Source: Saccoglossus kowalevskii
Lineage: Eukaryota > Hemichordata > Enteropneusta > Harrimaniidae
Reading direction: 5' to 3'
NCBI RefSeq assembly: GCF_000003605.2
Contig: NW_003149765.1
Location: 162,296 to 226,295, forward strand
DNA length: 64,000 nt
Below are positions 48,724 to 61,693 of the stretch, in pieces. A program made the translations under genes and the position numbers. Every line of letters starts with the position of its first letter. Position 1 is the first letter of the stretch. A model generated the notes under the pieces. That model worked only from the letters and a program-made list of their open reading frames with translations. It was not told the DNA's origin and ran no database searches.

Positions 48724-49327
48724 GCGCGGAATGTAAATTTAATCATTTGTGTATACTATAATAAAACGTAGTAATATTTCAAAATAACGTGTGTGTATTT
48801 TGAAAACGTCGTGACTGTGCGTTCAGTGATGTGTTTAATTGTGTTCAATAATATTTTGAAACGATGTGTGTGTTTCAAAATAGCGTGACCATAATTATTT
48901 TAAAATGCTCTGTGTTTTAAAAAGACATGAATTTAAAAATGACATGTCTACGATTTTAAAAATAATGTGTGAAATTTAAAAAGACGTGCATATTGGAAAT
49001 GTATTACGCGTGTTACAATGGTGTGTGTATTCTGAAATCATGTGTGTTTTTATTAAATGATATTTGTTTTGAAATAGTGTGTGTATTTTAAAAAGATGTG
49101 AATGTTTAAAAATGATTGATGTTTTTACTCAAAAATAACTATGTTTGAAAATTATGTATGTGAGGTGGTTATCAGTGAATGAAAATTTCGTGTGTGTAAA
49201 AGAGAAAACGCGTGCATTAACCTATTCCTGCCTGTAGAGGGCGATATCATTGAATGTTTTTCCCCGTGTGCATTATCGCATTCACGCCTGTAGAATGCGC
49301 TTTCGGTGAATGTCTTTTTCGTGTACG
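48724..49327. mobile_element. Diverged half copy of the 49380-50200 element
   Basis: Begins GCGCGGAATGTAAATTTAA and TGTGTATACTATAATAAAAC like the terminal repeat, then runs into GTGTGTTTTAAAA-type units, which are the minisatellite on the other strand. It ends in two copies of a block with GCCTGTAGA-GGCG (49230 and 49290) just before the gap. Its right part may be hidden by the 50 N. Confidence 0.6.
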
Positions 49328-49330
49328 AGG

Positions 49331-49380
49331 NNNNNNNNNNNNNNNNNNNNNNNNNNNNNNNNNNNNNNNNNNNNNNNNNN
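49331..49380. other. Assembly gap (50 N)
   Basis: Fifty N at 49331-49380 between two copies of one repeat family, so the local order here may be an assembly artefact. Confidence 0.99.
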
Positions 49381-50200
49381 CGCGGAATGTGAATTTATTA
49401 TTTTGTGTATACTAGAAGAAAACGTGCTAATAATTCAAAATTACGTACGTAATGGAGGCCGTGGCGTGTGTGTTTTAAAATGATGTGTGCATTTTAAAAA
49501 AAACGGCGTGACTGTGCGTTTTTTTGCACACACACACGAAAAAAAAAAAAATCAAAACAGCGCCCCCACAGGCGTAAATAAGTTAATGCACGCGTTTTTT
49601 TCTTTTTACACACACGAAATTTTCATTCGACCTCACACACGTCATTTTTAAAAACACACACGTCGTTTTTAACACACACGTCGTTTTTAACACACACGTC
49701 ATTTTTAACACACGTCGTTTTTAACACACACGTCGTTTTTAACACACACGTCATTTTTAAAAACACACACGCCATTTTTAAACACACATGTCATTTTTAA
49801 ACACACACGTCATTTTTAAACACACGCTATTTTTTAAAACACACGTCATTTTTAACACGCATGTCGTTTTTAAACACACGCCATTTTTAAAAACACACAC
49901 GTCGTTTTTAAACACATACGTCATTTTTAAACACACACGTCATTTTTAAACACACGCCATTTTTAAAAACACACACGTCATTTTTTAAAACACACGTTTT
50001 TTAAAACACCCACGCCATTTAATATACACACATGATTTTTTAAAGCACATACCGTTAAAACGCACAGTCACGCCGTTTTTTTTTAAATGCACACATCATT
50101 TTAAAACACTCACGCCACGGCCTCCAATACGTACGTAATTTTGAATTATTAGTACGTTTTCTTCTAGTATACACAAAATAATAAATTTACATTCCGCGCC
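49380..50200. mobile_element. Inverted-repeat element with internal minisatellite
   Basis: Terminal inverted repeats of about 140 bp: it opens CGCGGAATGTGAATTTAT and closes ATAAATTTACATTCCGCGCC. Both arms continue through TGTGTATACTAGAAGAAAAC, TACGTACGTAAT and GGAGGCCGTGGCGTG in complement. The interior is a tandem array. No ORF is present, so it is MITE-like and non-autonomous. Confidence 0.7.
49625..50040. repeat. Minisatellite, about 17-20 bp unit
   Basis: Roughly twenty variant units of ACACACACGTCATTTTTAA, with CGTCG, CGCCA and CATGTCA variants. It forms the core of the surrounding inverted-repeat element. Confidence 0.85.
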
Positions 50201-51760
50201 TCGTATTCGTGTAAAAAATCGCGTGCGATAACCTATTCGCTTCTGTGGGCGCTGTATTCAGTGGTGGCCATTTTCACGCTCTAACGAGACTGGAGAAATG
50301 TACTAATGTATGTGGAAATTCTATATCAATGTGAGTGTGTCCAACACAAACATTTTATTCCGATAATCAAGCTTCGCGCATACACTACTGCCACAGTCGT
50401 TTGTAATGAAAAATAGCACTCAACCAGCTAATGTATATTAACCGGCCCTTCCTAGTACGTTGACCCTTAAAGGGGCCGCAGTCGACATGACACATAGCAT
50501 ACTGTCAATGTTTACGGAACCGTCCGATTCGCACCCCACCGTTGGTCGTTCTCTTGACTCATTGTCTTTGTCCTTGCTCTGTATGTATGCATGGATATCT
50601 CAAGGAAAAAATCGATTACACTTGGTACATAGATGATCTGTGATAACACATGGATCTGACTAGTCAGAAATTGTAACTACCTAATTTGCATAGCGATAAG
50701 TCAATTTCGAATTATTCCAAAAATATCTAAAATATCAACCAACAGATTCCAATGAAACTTTATTGTTGGGTCCATGCATATTAATTACCTATTTTGCACA
50801 AATTAGTCAATTTCTCGATACCTCATTGAGCTTTCTTTAATTTCATATTCAACTCGTTATCTATGACCGTTGCACTTTTATTAAAGAATAAAATTTAAAA
50901 AAATAAGTATCCTTGCCAACAGAACAGCGCTACACAATGTTGCCCAGATTTAAGTGTTTTGAAGAGAATGTCTATCAATGCAGATAAATGACAAGGACAA
51001 TAATCACTACATTGGGCAAATCAGGGTGTTATTCGACAAATGTTTTTATGAAAACATAAAATGACATACCACATGTGCGTCTATATTGATTTTCTGTTTA
51101 CCCTGTCATCAAACCACTACGTCAAAGTGAGTTGAGGCTAGAAAAGCATCTTTTGAAACAGCCATCATACCGCGATATCAAACAAAATCAATTTTAGTTG
51201 TCCAACATATTGTTGAATTGGTATTCGTGAACTTGATGAAAATTAGAGAATTTAATTTGCTGTATAATGGGAACGCCGTAGATCTATAGATCTAATATTA
51301 ATTGATGGATGAAAAGTTGGTGAATACACTAATTAAAAGTGTTATTGTACTAGATCGTGAACATACATGGAAAGTGAGCCACACATAAACACAATACAAA
51401 GATGCAATTAGATGACTCATATATAGCAAATCCACAAATTACAAAAATAAATATTGGCGTATCAATGCAACTCTGTACACTATCACCTAAATATAACAAT
51501 TTAGTTTGTTTTATATAAATCCTTCACAATATATTAAGTGTATATATAAGACGAATGTGCTGAGTGAATGGCTGTACCTTGTCAGCAGGATATATATAGA
51601 CCACATGGTTGGCAATCAAATAGCATCATCAATAAACATGCACAACCATCGTTATCAAAAACCACCATGTACAATTGTATCATAGGCGATTATAGTAACA
51701 AAGAACATGCTGCGATTTATAGCGGTCAATGTCATATACACGACAGGTTTTGTTAACACA
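50201..51760. other. Spacer between repeat copies
   Basis: Starts with a tail (50205-50270, TGTGGGCGCTGTATTCAGTG) resembling the blocks at 49230-49325. Otherwise AT-rich with nothing recognisable. Confidence 0.5.
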
Positions 51761-51983
51761 CACACAAAAAATCATTCAAAGTAGCGCCCTCTGTAGGCGT
51801 AATGGATAATGCAAGCGTGTTTTTCTTTTTATACTTAAAATTTGTATTACGTGACAACGCCCTCACACACCCTTTTAAAACACACGCGTCATTTTTCAAA
51901 ATACACATCATTTTTTGAAAATAAACATGTTTTAGTTTATTTTATAATAGTATACACAAAATAATAAATTTACATTCGGCGTC
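51761..51983. mobile_element. Short partial copy of the same repeat family
   Basis: Contains GCGCCCTCTGTAGGCGTAA, several CACACGCGTCATTTTTCAAA-type units and the terminal AGTATACACAAAATAATAAA with TTTACATTCGGCG. It is one arm with a few minisatellite units. Confidence 0.6.
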
Positions 51984-52072
51984 TTGTCATGTCCGAATCG
52001 CACGGTCCCGTGTCCTTGACCTATAGGCCTCTACACGACACCATGCGGGAGCGCATAGGCTAATTGTATATC

Positions 52073-52321
52073 TTAAGCAGTGAGATCTGATTGGGCGCGC
52101 CTCGCTCGAAACATGGCGCCCAATCGGCTTGGACGTATGCAATTATAAAATAAAATTCCACTTCCTGTTTTTGTCGCTATGAAGACATCCTTACCACACA
52201 AAACTGCGTCGATTGCCTGTACCTGATGAGGCTTGAGGGCACCAACACCAATAACTTTCGCAATTTTATCATCACAAATATCACGATTTTGTTTAGAATG
52301 AAACGCAAAAGAGGGATTTGT
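52073..52321 (-). pseudogene. RecQ-like DNA helicase fragment, Walker A broken
   Basis: An open minus-strand stretch reads KVIGVGALKPHQVQAIDAVL followed by GKDVFIATKTGSG. This is the Q-motif-like entry and Walker A loop of RecQ-family superfamily-2 helicases. The expected Lys-Ser after TGSG is replaced by Ile-Leu, and the following residues do not continue the helicase fold. The frame has no convincing ATG; it opens from a TTG. No motifs II-VI are seen nearby. I read it as a transposed or truncated helicase piece. A single exon of a diverged gene is less likely because the ATP-binding lysine is missing. Confidence 0.55.
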
Positions 52322-52458
52322 AACACGCAAACTGATTGTACAATGATTAGCCGCAACTGACTACTAGGGGCGCTGTTAGAATACGGATGGTCGATGGTGG
52401 TTAGGCCAAGGTCTGTTTAGAGGCTTGGCCGAATAAACTTAGACCTTGGCTAGCGAAG

Positions 52459-52548
52459 ATGGCGTCTCGTACATTGCTTTTGGTTTTGTTGATATCATCC
52501 ATGTTGGCCGCGATGCCATACAATCCTGGCAATATTTATAGGTTATAG
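52459..52548 (+). CDS. Candidate first exon: signal peptide (29 codons)
   Basis: An ATG in good context (GCGAAGATGG) opens a frame with MASRTLLLVLLISSMLAAM: one Arg, a hydrophobic core of about 13 residues and small residues at a possible cleavage site (LAA). It then continues PYNPGNIYR and meets TAG. A donor-like AG-GTTATA precedes the stop, so this could be the first coding exon of a secreted protein. No second exon is recognised downstream. It lies head-to-head with the helicase fragment. Confidence 0.3.
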   Translation: MASRTLLLVLLISSMLAAMPYNPGNIYRL

Positions 52549-55500
52549 CTGAGATGTATTGTACATGACGACTTGTCAACAAAGAAGTGGCTAGCCGGAA
52601 ACTGGCAGTATTTTAGCACCCTTTTATTCACTGCCAACATTACCAATGCGCAACCCGATAGACGATATTTTTCTAAATAATATAAATTATTGTTTGTGTA
52701 ATCTGACACATAAATCATTATTATTATTATTATTATCGAGTTTGCCATCTTGCTTTTTGTCGCTAAGACATAACACTATACTTGTGGAGACGTTTTAAGA
52801 GACGTAACAATACCACATTTACAATTATTTCTGTCAAAACGATCATTATTTGAACATATACATTCCCTGTTGCAAATGCATGTTGACTCGGCAAGATGTA
52901 GCAGACTTGGAAGTGAATTACTTGTATATCGTACTTTTATACCACATTCACAGTAATGAAGTGAAGCTGTAATTGCTATACATCACCAAACGTGTAAACA
53001 TACATTTCCGAACATTCTTTAAAGTAGACAAGTGCGTCGTAATAAGCAAGTTCAATACAATAGACACACGTATATTGTGCGCGTGTTTTCACAATTACTT
53101 CGCTTGACTCTACCACACTCACAGAAGTTTACTCGTTTATAGCCCCTTAAGCTAAACTGGAGCAGGCAGGTGTCGGTATGTGTCATCGAACTATAGGAGT
53201 GTTGAAATGTGGTTTTAATAGTTATTACACGCTACTGAGAAACATGTTCGAACAAAAAAAATGCAGTGTGCCAGCAGTTTAAGTAAACGCAATGATAAAT
53301 GTGTAAATTAAATTTTCATCCAAAAGCAAATATGAAATAAAATTTATGAAATGTTTACAGAAAATATTCAAATATTTTAATTATTAATAAAACAGAAAAT
53401 ATTTGTGTTTAGGATTTAGAGACATCCAGAGTAAGTGCTCCGAAATCTATAAAATATTCTACCATGAAAATAGTTAATAATATTACACACTTGCGCGTAG
53501 TTCCAAAAAATCCCAAATACCTTGGAAACCAATAGTAAAACCGTCTAATGTGCATATTAGACACACATCACCACTGACTATTGCCAGGCAACAGTTTAAT
53601 CATTGTTAGTTGAAGCATTGTATCGAGTTATTCCATATGCTTGTATACACTTACAGTTGACGCCACTTCGTTAGTTCTGTAATTAGAAGTGGTACACTTG
53701 TGAACAAACGATTCACGTATTAATGATGATATTTTATGAAAATTAAGCTTGACAATAACGTGATTACGTATTCAAAAATTACGCTCGCTGCTTTTGTTTT
53801 ATCCTTCATCTTCGATTTATGAGATAAATAGTATATCAAATTTCGTGACCCAAATATACCATATATATATATATATATATATATGCTCGAGCAAAATGGC
53901 TATACTCAATAAATCAGATATATGCATTAGATATGACACTGCGTCTTGAAGCGCCATCTATGTTGCAATTACCGTTATCTGGAATTGTCATCAATTTATG
54001 ATTGTAGCAACCTTCGTGAGTGTAATAAAGCCATAAAACACAACCATAAGGACGTTTCACATTCACATGTCAAGTGTGACCATAACGTGATAACGTTTTC
54101 ATTTTATTACCCTTTGCTTTTGCACTGTCTTGCACTAACTTCAAGAACGAACAGATTGAGGGCGCGACTTGCTAAACCGACGAATGGTGTGCAAGTGCCG
54201 TAATGACTTTTTTATAATTGCCGATCGTAGTAGCAATGTCTAACAGTTTCCATAAATAGTTACAGTACCAGTAACAATGCACACGCGCGATTGAAAAAAA
54301 CACAAACAAATAACTTTTATACGACATTCCATTCCATGTGCCCGCGTATGTATTTATTGCTGTTGTTAATCAAAAGTTTATACTGCGAGTCATAAACTAT
54401 ATCAATGTTTAATTAAATTGCTATGTAAGCTCAAGCTGAACTATTCTATTTGCTTTACGTTGTTTTGCATGTATTAAGTATATCTGTTAATATTTTGTAA
54501 TTATTGTTAGAATCGTGTCCTATTTTTTATATCTCATTAATCGCTCTACTGATTCATTACATAAGTGTGAATACTTTGATACTTTAGGGCCAGGAATCCG
54601 TTTTATAGCTTGCAAGCAGATCCGTAATGTCCAAACGAGTATTATAAATCCCTCTAATCTAAGTCTTCTTAAAGCATTTGCTCATTTCTATAAACGACCT
54701 TTAAAACAAAATGCTATTATTTCATCTTCATACGATTTTTGAATACTTATTTGTTTTGGATATCGGGGTTTGTTGCTGGTATGATTACTGATTTTGAAGT
54801 AAAAGTTATAAAAAGGTCGTTACGCAATCTCCTCGAAACGTTTATTTAGACTCTAGTGCAATCCATTTGTGTACAATGATAAGTTGAATTTGGAATAATT
54901 AAAAAAACATGCATTACTTATATTTGTGAATACTCATAACGCTAAGATTACGTATTTGTAATGTTTTATTACACACTGCTAAACTATAATGTAGGTTTAC
55001 ATAGATCAAAAACATTACACTACGAAATGTTTTTAAATATTAAATACCTTTGTATAGAATACACCTCCACTGTTCATTTTCTCTGAGATTAGCACACTAT
55101 GAAGGTGGTATATTCACTCCGAAAATAGTGCCAACTTATTTGTCACCAGGCTCTGTCGGAAATATTTTCGTTCTGCTATCCAACCCATAATCACACATTT
55201 ACATAAAATCAAATACAATGAATCATTTGTTAATCAATTATCCATACTATTATTTATTACAAAACAAAACAAAACACATTACCAAATACAAATCATATTC
55301 AGTTACATAAAGCAGAACAAGCAGACCATATCTCCCAATCACTATAAACAGTGTATACGAAATGTGTGTATGTGCTTGCAACCACACGTCACAAACGACA
55401 AAAAGGAAAGAAAGTTATTATTTTGATTTGTTGTTCTGATTCCAGAAGTGTTAAATTCTAAACTAGGCTTAATTACATTTGACACACACAGAACACAGTA

Positions 55501-56040
55501 TCAACAAACTAAAATGTTTGTAAATTTTCCAATATAACAAAAAAAAAATATTGTGGGAGTTTGATATCCAAATAGTGGTTTCGATTAGCGTTACCTACTA
55601 AATTGTAAAGAAAATGATATATAAAAAGCATATATAGTCTTTCAAGAGAAATATTACACATACATTATCATGTAAAATAGAAGCTCAAATCATGAAATAA
55701 TACATCTGCCTTAGAGATAAAACCCAAATAATACGCGTATGGATTGTTCATCATGTCTGTTCGTTTAACAAACAATCCATCAATATTGCTAAATACAGGC
55801 AAAGCTCGTTAGTTTGCTAATGGACCTACCCGATTATTATAAACAATGTTAACATACTTTGCAATGTAAAATTAACCTTTCTGTAACAAACCAAGTACAC
55901 ATTTCCACATACCCAAACGTTACAGTGTGATTGTATGCTATATTTGTCTTTTGTATATTGTTAGATGGTATCATCACCGCTAGTAAGATAAACTTGTACA
56001 ACTCGACATATGCTAGGCAAATTACTTTCATGATGGAAGC
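52549..56040. other. Spacer left of G6
   Basis: AT-rich. A search by eye for an exon that could follow the signal-peptide ORF found none. The G6 3' untranslated region lies at the right end. No other feature. Confidence 0.45.
53860..53884. repeat. Short (AT)n run
   Basis: About 25 bp AT run in the G5-G6 spacer. A similar short run lies at 27584-27604. Confidence 0.9.
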
Positions 56041-59000
56041 TTATTTCTCATTTATATTGATACAGTTAGATGAAATGTTGGGTACATCCATGTTGTGATG
56101 ACAGTTTTGTCGAATCAGTTCATCCTCGCTGATGATGCCCTTCGAGATCAAGTAACGATTCAGTAGAATGGGGATTAGCTACGGGAATAAGAACAAACAT
56201 AAATAGAAACCTAATCACTCGTGCTGTCCAAAATATTGGTATTGCAGTAATAATTTAATAACATAAAAAAGTGCCATGCGATATCCGATTTGATTTTGAT
56301 GAAATGTACTAAATTTTGTTAATCATCAGTCTCTTGTAGTATAAACACCGTTTATTTGAACTCAGTAATATACGGATTAGGAAACATGTTTTTTTTTGTC
56401 ACTTACTTGCTCGGACGAGGACGTTCTAACCATTGGAAGTCCACAACTAGACATTTTTGTCGGTGAATTCTCTAGCTGTAAAATAAAATTTACATTCATT
56501 ATTAAAAAAATGAACAAATCCACACAAGTTAAAAGTTGGACATTGTTGTTTCCCTTGATCGCAAAACATAAACGGAGGTATATTGAAAATGTTGAAAAAC
56601 ACCAAAATGTTTCATAGGCAAATGCCAATCCATTCTAGAATGTAGCAAAAGTGCATTGGGTGTTGCGAAAATATGTACATCAGTTTATATTATAAAATGC
56701 ATTGGGGTTATGAAATGTAACTCCGCGTTTTAGCACCAAATGCTCAAACTCTTATTATTGAATCTACAGAAAACAATATAGAAAACAGCACTCTATAGTA
56801 TAGTATAGTATAGTATAGTGCAAATGTGATTTGAAAACACCACTGAGTTAACACGGGTAATCAATTCTGTTCTAATCGGCGGACTAAGCACAGAAAGTTG
56901 CTAAATTACACATTGTACTTGCTGACACATTGTGAAACACTGTCTTATCTGTATTGGCGCCGACATATGCACTTAGTTTGTAGTTGCAATATTTGGCACA
57001 ACCAATCTTTTTCCGGGACCAATGCAATTGACAGTATGAACACCACTATCAAAGCAAGGGTATATATCGAAACAAATATTATAAATACCTTTATATCTGC
57101 TTGAACGTTTTTTGTTTTATTCCTGTAGAAGCATTTTCGAGCAATGTTTTTCACACACACCACAGATGGGAAAATGTTGAATGGTGCTGGTAAGACTGGT
57201 GCATCTACATAGTTCACATACACTGTAGTTCGGAAATACTTGTATTCTTTGTCCATTTGGTGCTAAGTGATTTAACATTTTATTATTATATTTTTATTGT
57301 TTGTATTTGTAATTACAATAAAACCACTCGTTTATATCAATTTGCGATGTGATTGCCTGGTAGCACATGAAAAAAAAAGCTTTCGGTTAAGCATTATTGT
57401 TTGCATTTTATTGAAAATAAAACAAAACACATAAACTGATGGCGTTTATCGCAATACTAACTAGTGACTGTTCACACTAAAGGCCACGACTATGGAATAT
57501 ATTCATAATGATCCTGTGAAGTATCGTCAATATAGTACATGGCAAATAAGGGATGACTATGTACATGTGCGTATCATTATTGCAACGAGTATATACACAC
57601 ACTTTATATATAAATACTATTCCTATCGGGATATGAATTTCGATGTGTTAAACGTTGGCGTTATATGACGTGATGGAATATTCATCAAATGTTTTACCTT
57701 AACACGTACTTACACATTTTCTTGCGTATGTATTTGACATCATGGCAATACATACGGAAAGCAGTACTAGCATAACAAGCGTGCCAAACACTGCGTATAA
57801 CGTAAAGCCTACCCCTTTGTACAAAGCTGATGCATCATATAGCTCGTTCGATGTGTTGTTCACTAAAACCACAACGTTGAGACTGTTGGTGGGATCACCG
57901 CCGAATATTGCCGTAATTAACGTCGCAATCGTAGTACCAAAGCTGAATGCAGTAACAAATGACATGCATCAAATTACTGACTTGGTAAGCTGTGACACAG
58001 GTTGCTCATACAATACACAAGTAATACGTTTTAATGGTGGGTCTCGTGCATGCCAAATAGACAAGGTTCTCCTTCGAAAATATCCGTATAGATGACAACT
58101 TGTGAACGACTAAGGAGTGTTTTATAACAAGCGACTTACTTGTTGAATTGGGTTTTCTCAACGCCATCGAATATGTAATAAAATCCAATGGCAAACGACA
58201 TCACAGCAAATGTGAAGATAACTAGAAATCTTACAACGTCGGCTTTCATCGCAGAAAACATTAACATCATAGGCCCCAAGTTAGAAGACAAATATAGATT
58301 CTCCATAAGGCGTAGACAAGCAAACGTAATAGATATACCTGTCCATGTAAACCAGAAAAGAAAGAAGGAGTCGGGGATATCGACCAAGAAATACCCATGC
58401 AGAATGCGAAGAGAAATGTCTACGAGGAATGAGAAAAGAATCAACAGATCCACGTAGTTCCAGAAATCGAAAAAATACTTAGTAGGTCCGTATATCATCA
58501 TCTGGGTCATTTCTGCCCAAAGCAATGCAATGTCATAAACGAGAGCCAATAACAATAATGGCACATATAACACGAGCAGGTCATCGCCAGTATATTTATC
58601 GAATAACATATTTAGAATGAGAACCAATATCAAAAACACGACGTAGGACACCATTTGCGTAATAAACTTTGCCTTGGGGCTGTCCAAGATTGAAGCTAGA
58701 CTACATGTAGGTGCAACGATGTAGACTATAGCGAAGAACGGCAGCAGTATTACGTAGAAGAGGCAACAATACAATACGTAGATAATCAGCCAATGTATGG
58801 CGTTTCGACGATACCACTCGGGTTGGCCGCGATGCCATATATTCCTTACAATGTTTTGGCATTTATAGTGGGCGATGAACTGAAAAAAAATGAAATTCAT
58901 GACTGCTGAGTTGAACCATAAGTGTTGTTAAAATAGGCACTGATTACCCACAATTGCACGTTATTTAATAAATTATCTATCTAAAAACTACTAACAAGCT

Positions 59001-61693
59001 AAAAACAAACTATACAATTTATTGACTCTCCACCAAACACAAACTTCGTATGTTCATAAAAAATATATTAAAGTTGAAAAATGCATTCAGCTAATGAAAA
59101 TTATGAAATATGTTATATTTAGTTTTGTTGATTACGCATGGTTGCGCCCAAACATAAACGCTACACAAATACACAAAATTATACCATTTTATATTGCATT
59201 ATAAAATCAATATGTATTTTGCCTTGTGTATGTTATATAATCAAACTTTTTTTAAGAGTTTGGATAGAAGATACACGTAAAACACCACGAAAAGATATGG
59301 TAAGAGACTGCAAACCGCGATCGTGCGATTTAACATACTAAATAAAGTTATACCCCATAACCTACATTTTCTCGTTTTGTTCATATTGATTAGCCCACAG
59401 TTTCCGTCATAATCTAGCGATCTTTTGGAATTTTATCAAATCTCTGGTTTATTTATATCTGTAAATCCACACCTTATCGTGGTGGTAATAAAACTTACTT
59501 CTTTGTTGCGAGCCGCAATTGCACTCCTCAACATTTCACCTTTTTTCAATCGATTGTCTCCGTTTCCAAGCAATAGGGTTTTTACCTCTAACGAAGTGAC
59601 ACAGCAATCCAGTATCTCCACGGCGTACTTCTCAGGCGTCTTTCTTAATTCGTTATACCGTCCCTAGTGCATTTACGTACAGAATTACTGACTATAGAAT
59701 TACTATGTATAACACAAATGCGAACATCATAGTAACCGAGTATGAACCATTGATTCAAAGTTGGCAAGTGCATCGTAAATAGCAAATATTTTCTTACCTG
59801 TGTTGTCACATTGATTTCCCTCGACTCGCTTACATTCCGAAGTTCACCAGTTAGATTGATAGCCGCCAAAAGCGGGTCTCTGTGTGCTAAGCTGAGGTAG
59901 GCAGGGGATGATATGGCGACATATCGTCTAAACCGAGCATCTTCGTCTGTAATATCTTCTACCCCTGTTATGGCAAAAAAAAAAAATATCGAAATGATCA
60001 AACGTATGTTATTTTAATCGTTAGAAATTGTGATGAAAAATGTTAATACGAAAATAATGCACTGTGTGAACTATACACATTGCAATATATATTGTCATGA
60101 GATATAAAATCAATTTTCCAATCTGCGCATTTTTTTTTATTAAGAAAATATTAATAAAGGGGAGGAACGAGAATATGAAAATCCCATTTCCTAGTAAATA
60201 TAAACATGCCATGCCATGGTCTTTTTCGAATAATAATCATCCCGACCTTATCAGCCAATTCAAATATATTGAACACAGTGTACCTAGTCAAACTCACATC
60301 TTACAATGTGTCAATGACTCAATGTGACATACTTTGTGACAGTGCAATGAATATGTGTTATGTGCATATTCGTTTAACTGCCATAAACCGAATATACTGG
60401 ATATCATTCTGATCGCTCGAACAGTTTATATTTATATATATAATTCATAACGCCAATATTGACAAACACAAACTTTTTTGGTTCGGCAAGTTGGTTGAAA
60501 ACATATATTTATGCATCAAAATTCCCTTTACAATGCAACCAGTATTGAACACAGGCAGTGACCTAGTACAAGCTACAGTAAATATAATTCGAAAATGAGC
60601 CGTTTTTTCTGAATTCAATATGTGCAATATAAAGATATCTGTGATTTACAATATATTAGTTATGCATGTATAGTAAGTGTTGCAAAAATCCATTAAATAT
60701 TCATCTATCTTAAAATAATTACAGTATTATAGTGTGCATGGCGACTTTTGTACAAAATTACGTCAAATACCCCAATGCTTCCACTCTATGACTGACCATT
60801 TGACGGACGGGGGTAGTCTAGACGATTTGCGCCGCTGTCAATCAACAGTTTAACCATGTGGTAGTCATCCGCCTCAGCTGCAAGTTGTAACAGTGTCATC
60901 TGTTGTCCCATATGATTGTATATTAAGTTGCAATTGACGCCATTTCCTTCATTCTGCAATTAATAGTGTGTTAATTAATGTATTAAAATTAACCTATTAA
61001 ATGCATGTCGATTTTAATTGCGTTGTCGTGTATTATAATATATACATATTCTTTTAGGATACATTCACGCAAGTGCAAGCAAACATTGGTGTGAATACGT
61101 TACGGAGAACACTTGTATAGTGATGAGATATACAGGCGTGAGAACGTAACGCCAGCGAAAAAATATCAACATGGCGGAGTATAAATCACTTCGTACGAGG
61201 CGGTATTATCACCATGGTCTCCACGCCATTACTGTGACCATTCTAAGTGGATTAGGAAAGGGAATTTAGGTCAACTATATTCACTTTTAACCAAATTCTA
61301 ACCGCAAATAAAAATGCGTTTAAGTTGAAATATTTTAACATTTATGACATCTTCTTTTTTGTAACTAATGGGCGTGACTTGACCCAACTGTAACTAGTCA
61401 GAATACGGCGAATAGCAAAGAATGTACTTAAAATGACTGATATATCAAAATACACTTGGACCCAACAGTGTTGATAATGTAACACCATGTGTGAGGGGAT
61501 AAACAAGGTACAATCAATACATAGAATATAGAACCACGACACATACCTGTAATATATACTTTGCCTTGGGAACGTCGCCATGTTTCACCACTGAAAAGAG
61601 TTGACGTTCTTGATCTGTCAATCTCCCATTCGACAGTGACATGTACTGCCATTCGCATTGCGTCAACGGGACGAGACTTTCCGCGTTCATCAT
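56041..61693 (-). CDS. G6: divergent short TRPC-like cation channel, 9 exons, 661 aa
   Basis: Exons: 61547-61693, 60797-60953, 59798-59964, 59499-59663, 58140-58879, 57714-57942, 57089-57262, 56407-56475, 56041-56178 (TAA). Two adjacent in-frame ATGs open the frame (MMNAESL), with an in-frame TGA just upstream. Exon 1 (LTQCEWQYMSLSNGRL) shares little with the paralogues beyond the CEWxY core. The ankyrin repeat is MTLLQLAAEADDYHMVKLL and the TRP_2 signature is SPAYLSLAHRDPLLAA. Exon 5 opens FIAHYKCQN and encodes S1-S5 (LWAEMTQMMIYGP, FWNYVDLLI). Pore IFGGD is at 471-475, S6 reads LLSVCIAMMSNTY, TRP box EYKYFR is at 541-546 and LPAPFNI at 559-565. The exon-7 start is HQMDKEY where the others have ENI(E/D). 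Exon layout and phases equal those of the other genes, so this is an older member of the same array. Its upstream region shows no half-site pair. Confidence 0.88.
56795..56820. repeat. (TATAG)n run in G6 intron 7
   Basis: Five tandem copies of TATAG between exons 7 and 8 of G6. Confidence 0.85.

Noticed and set aside
49500-50060. Regularly spaced repeats that could suggest a CRISPR array
   Set aside because: Units are contiguous and variable with no unique spacers, in an animal genome; it is a minisatellite.
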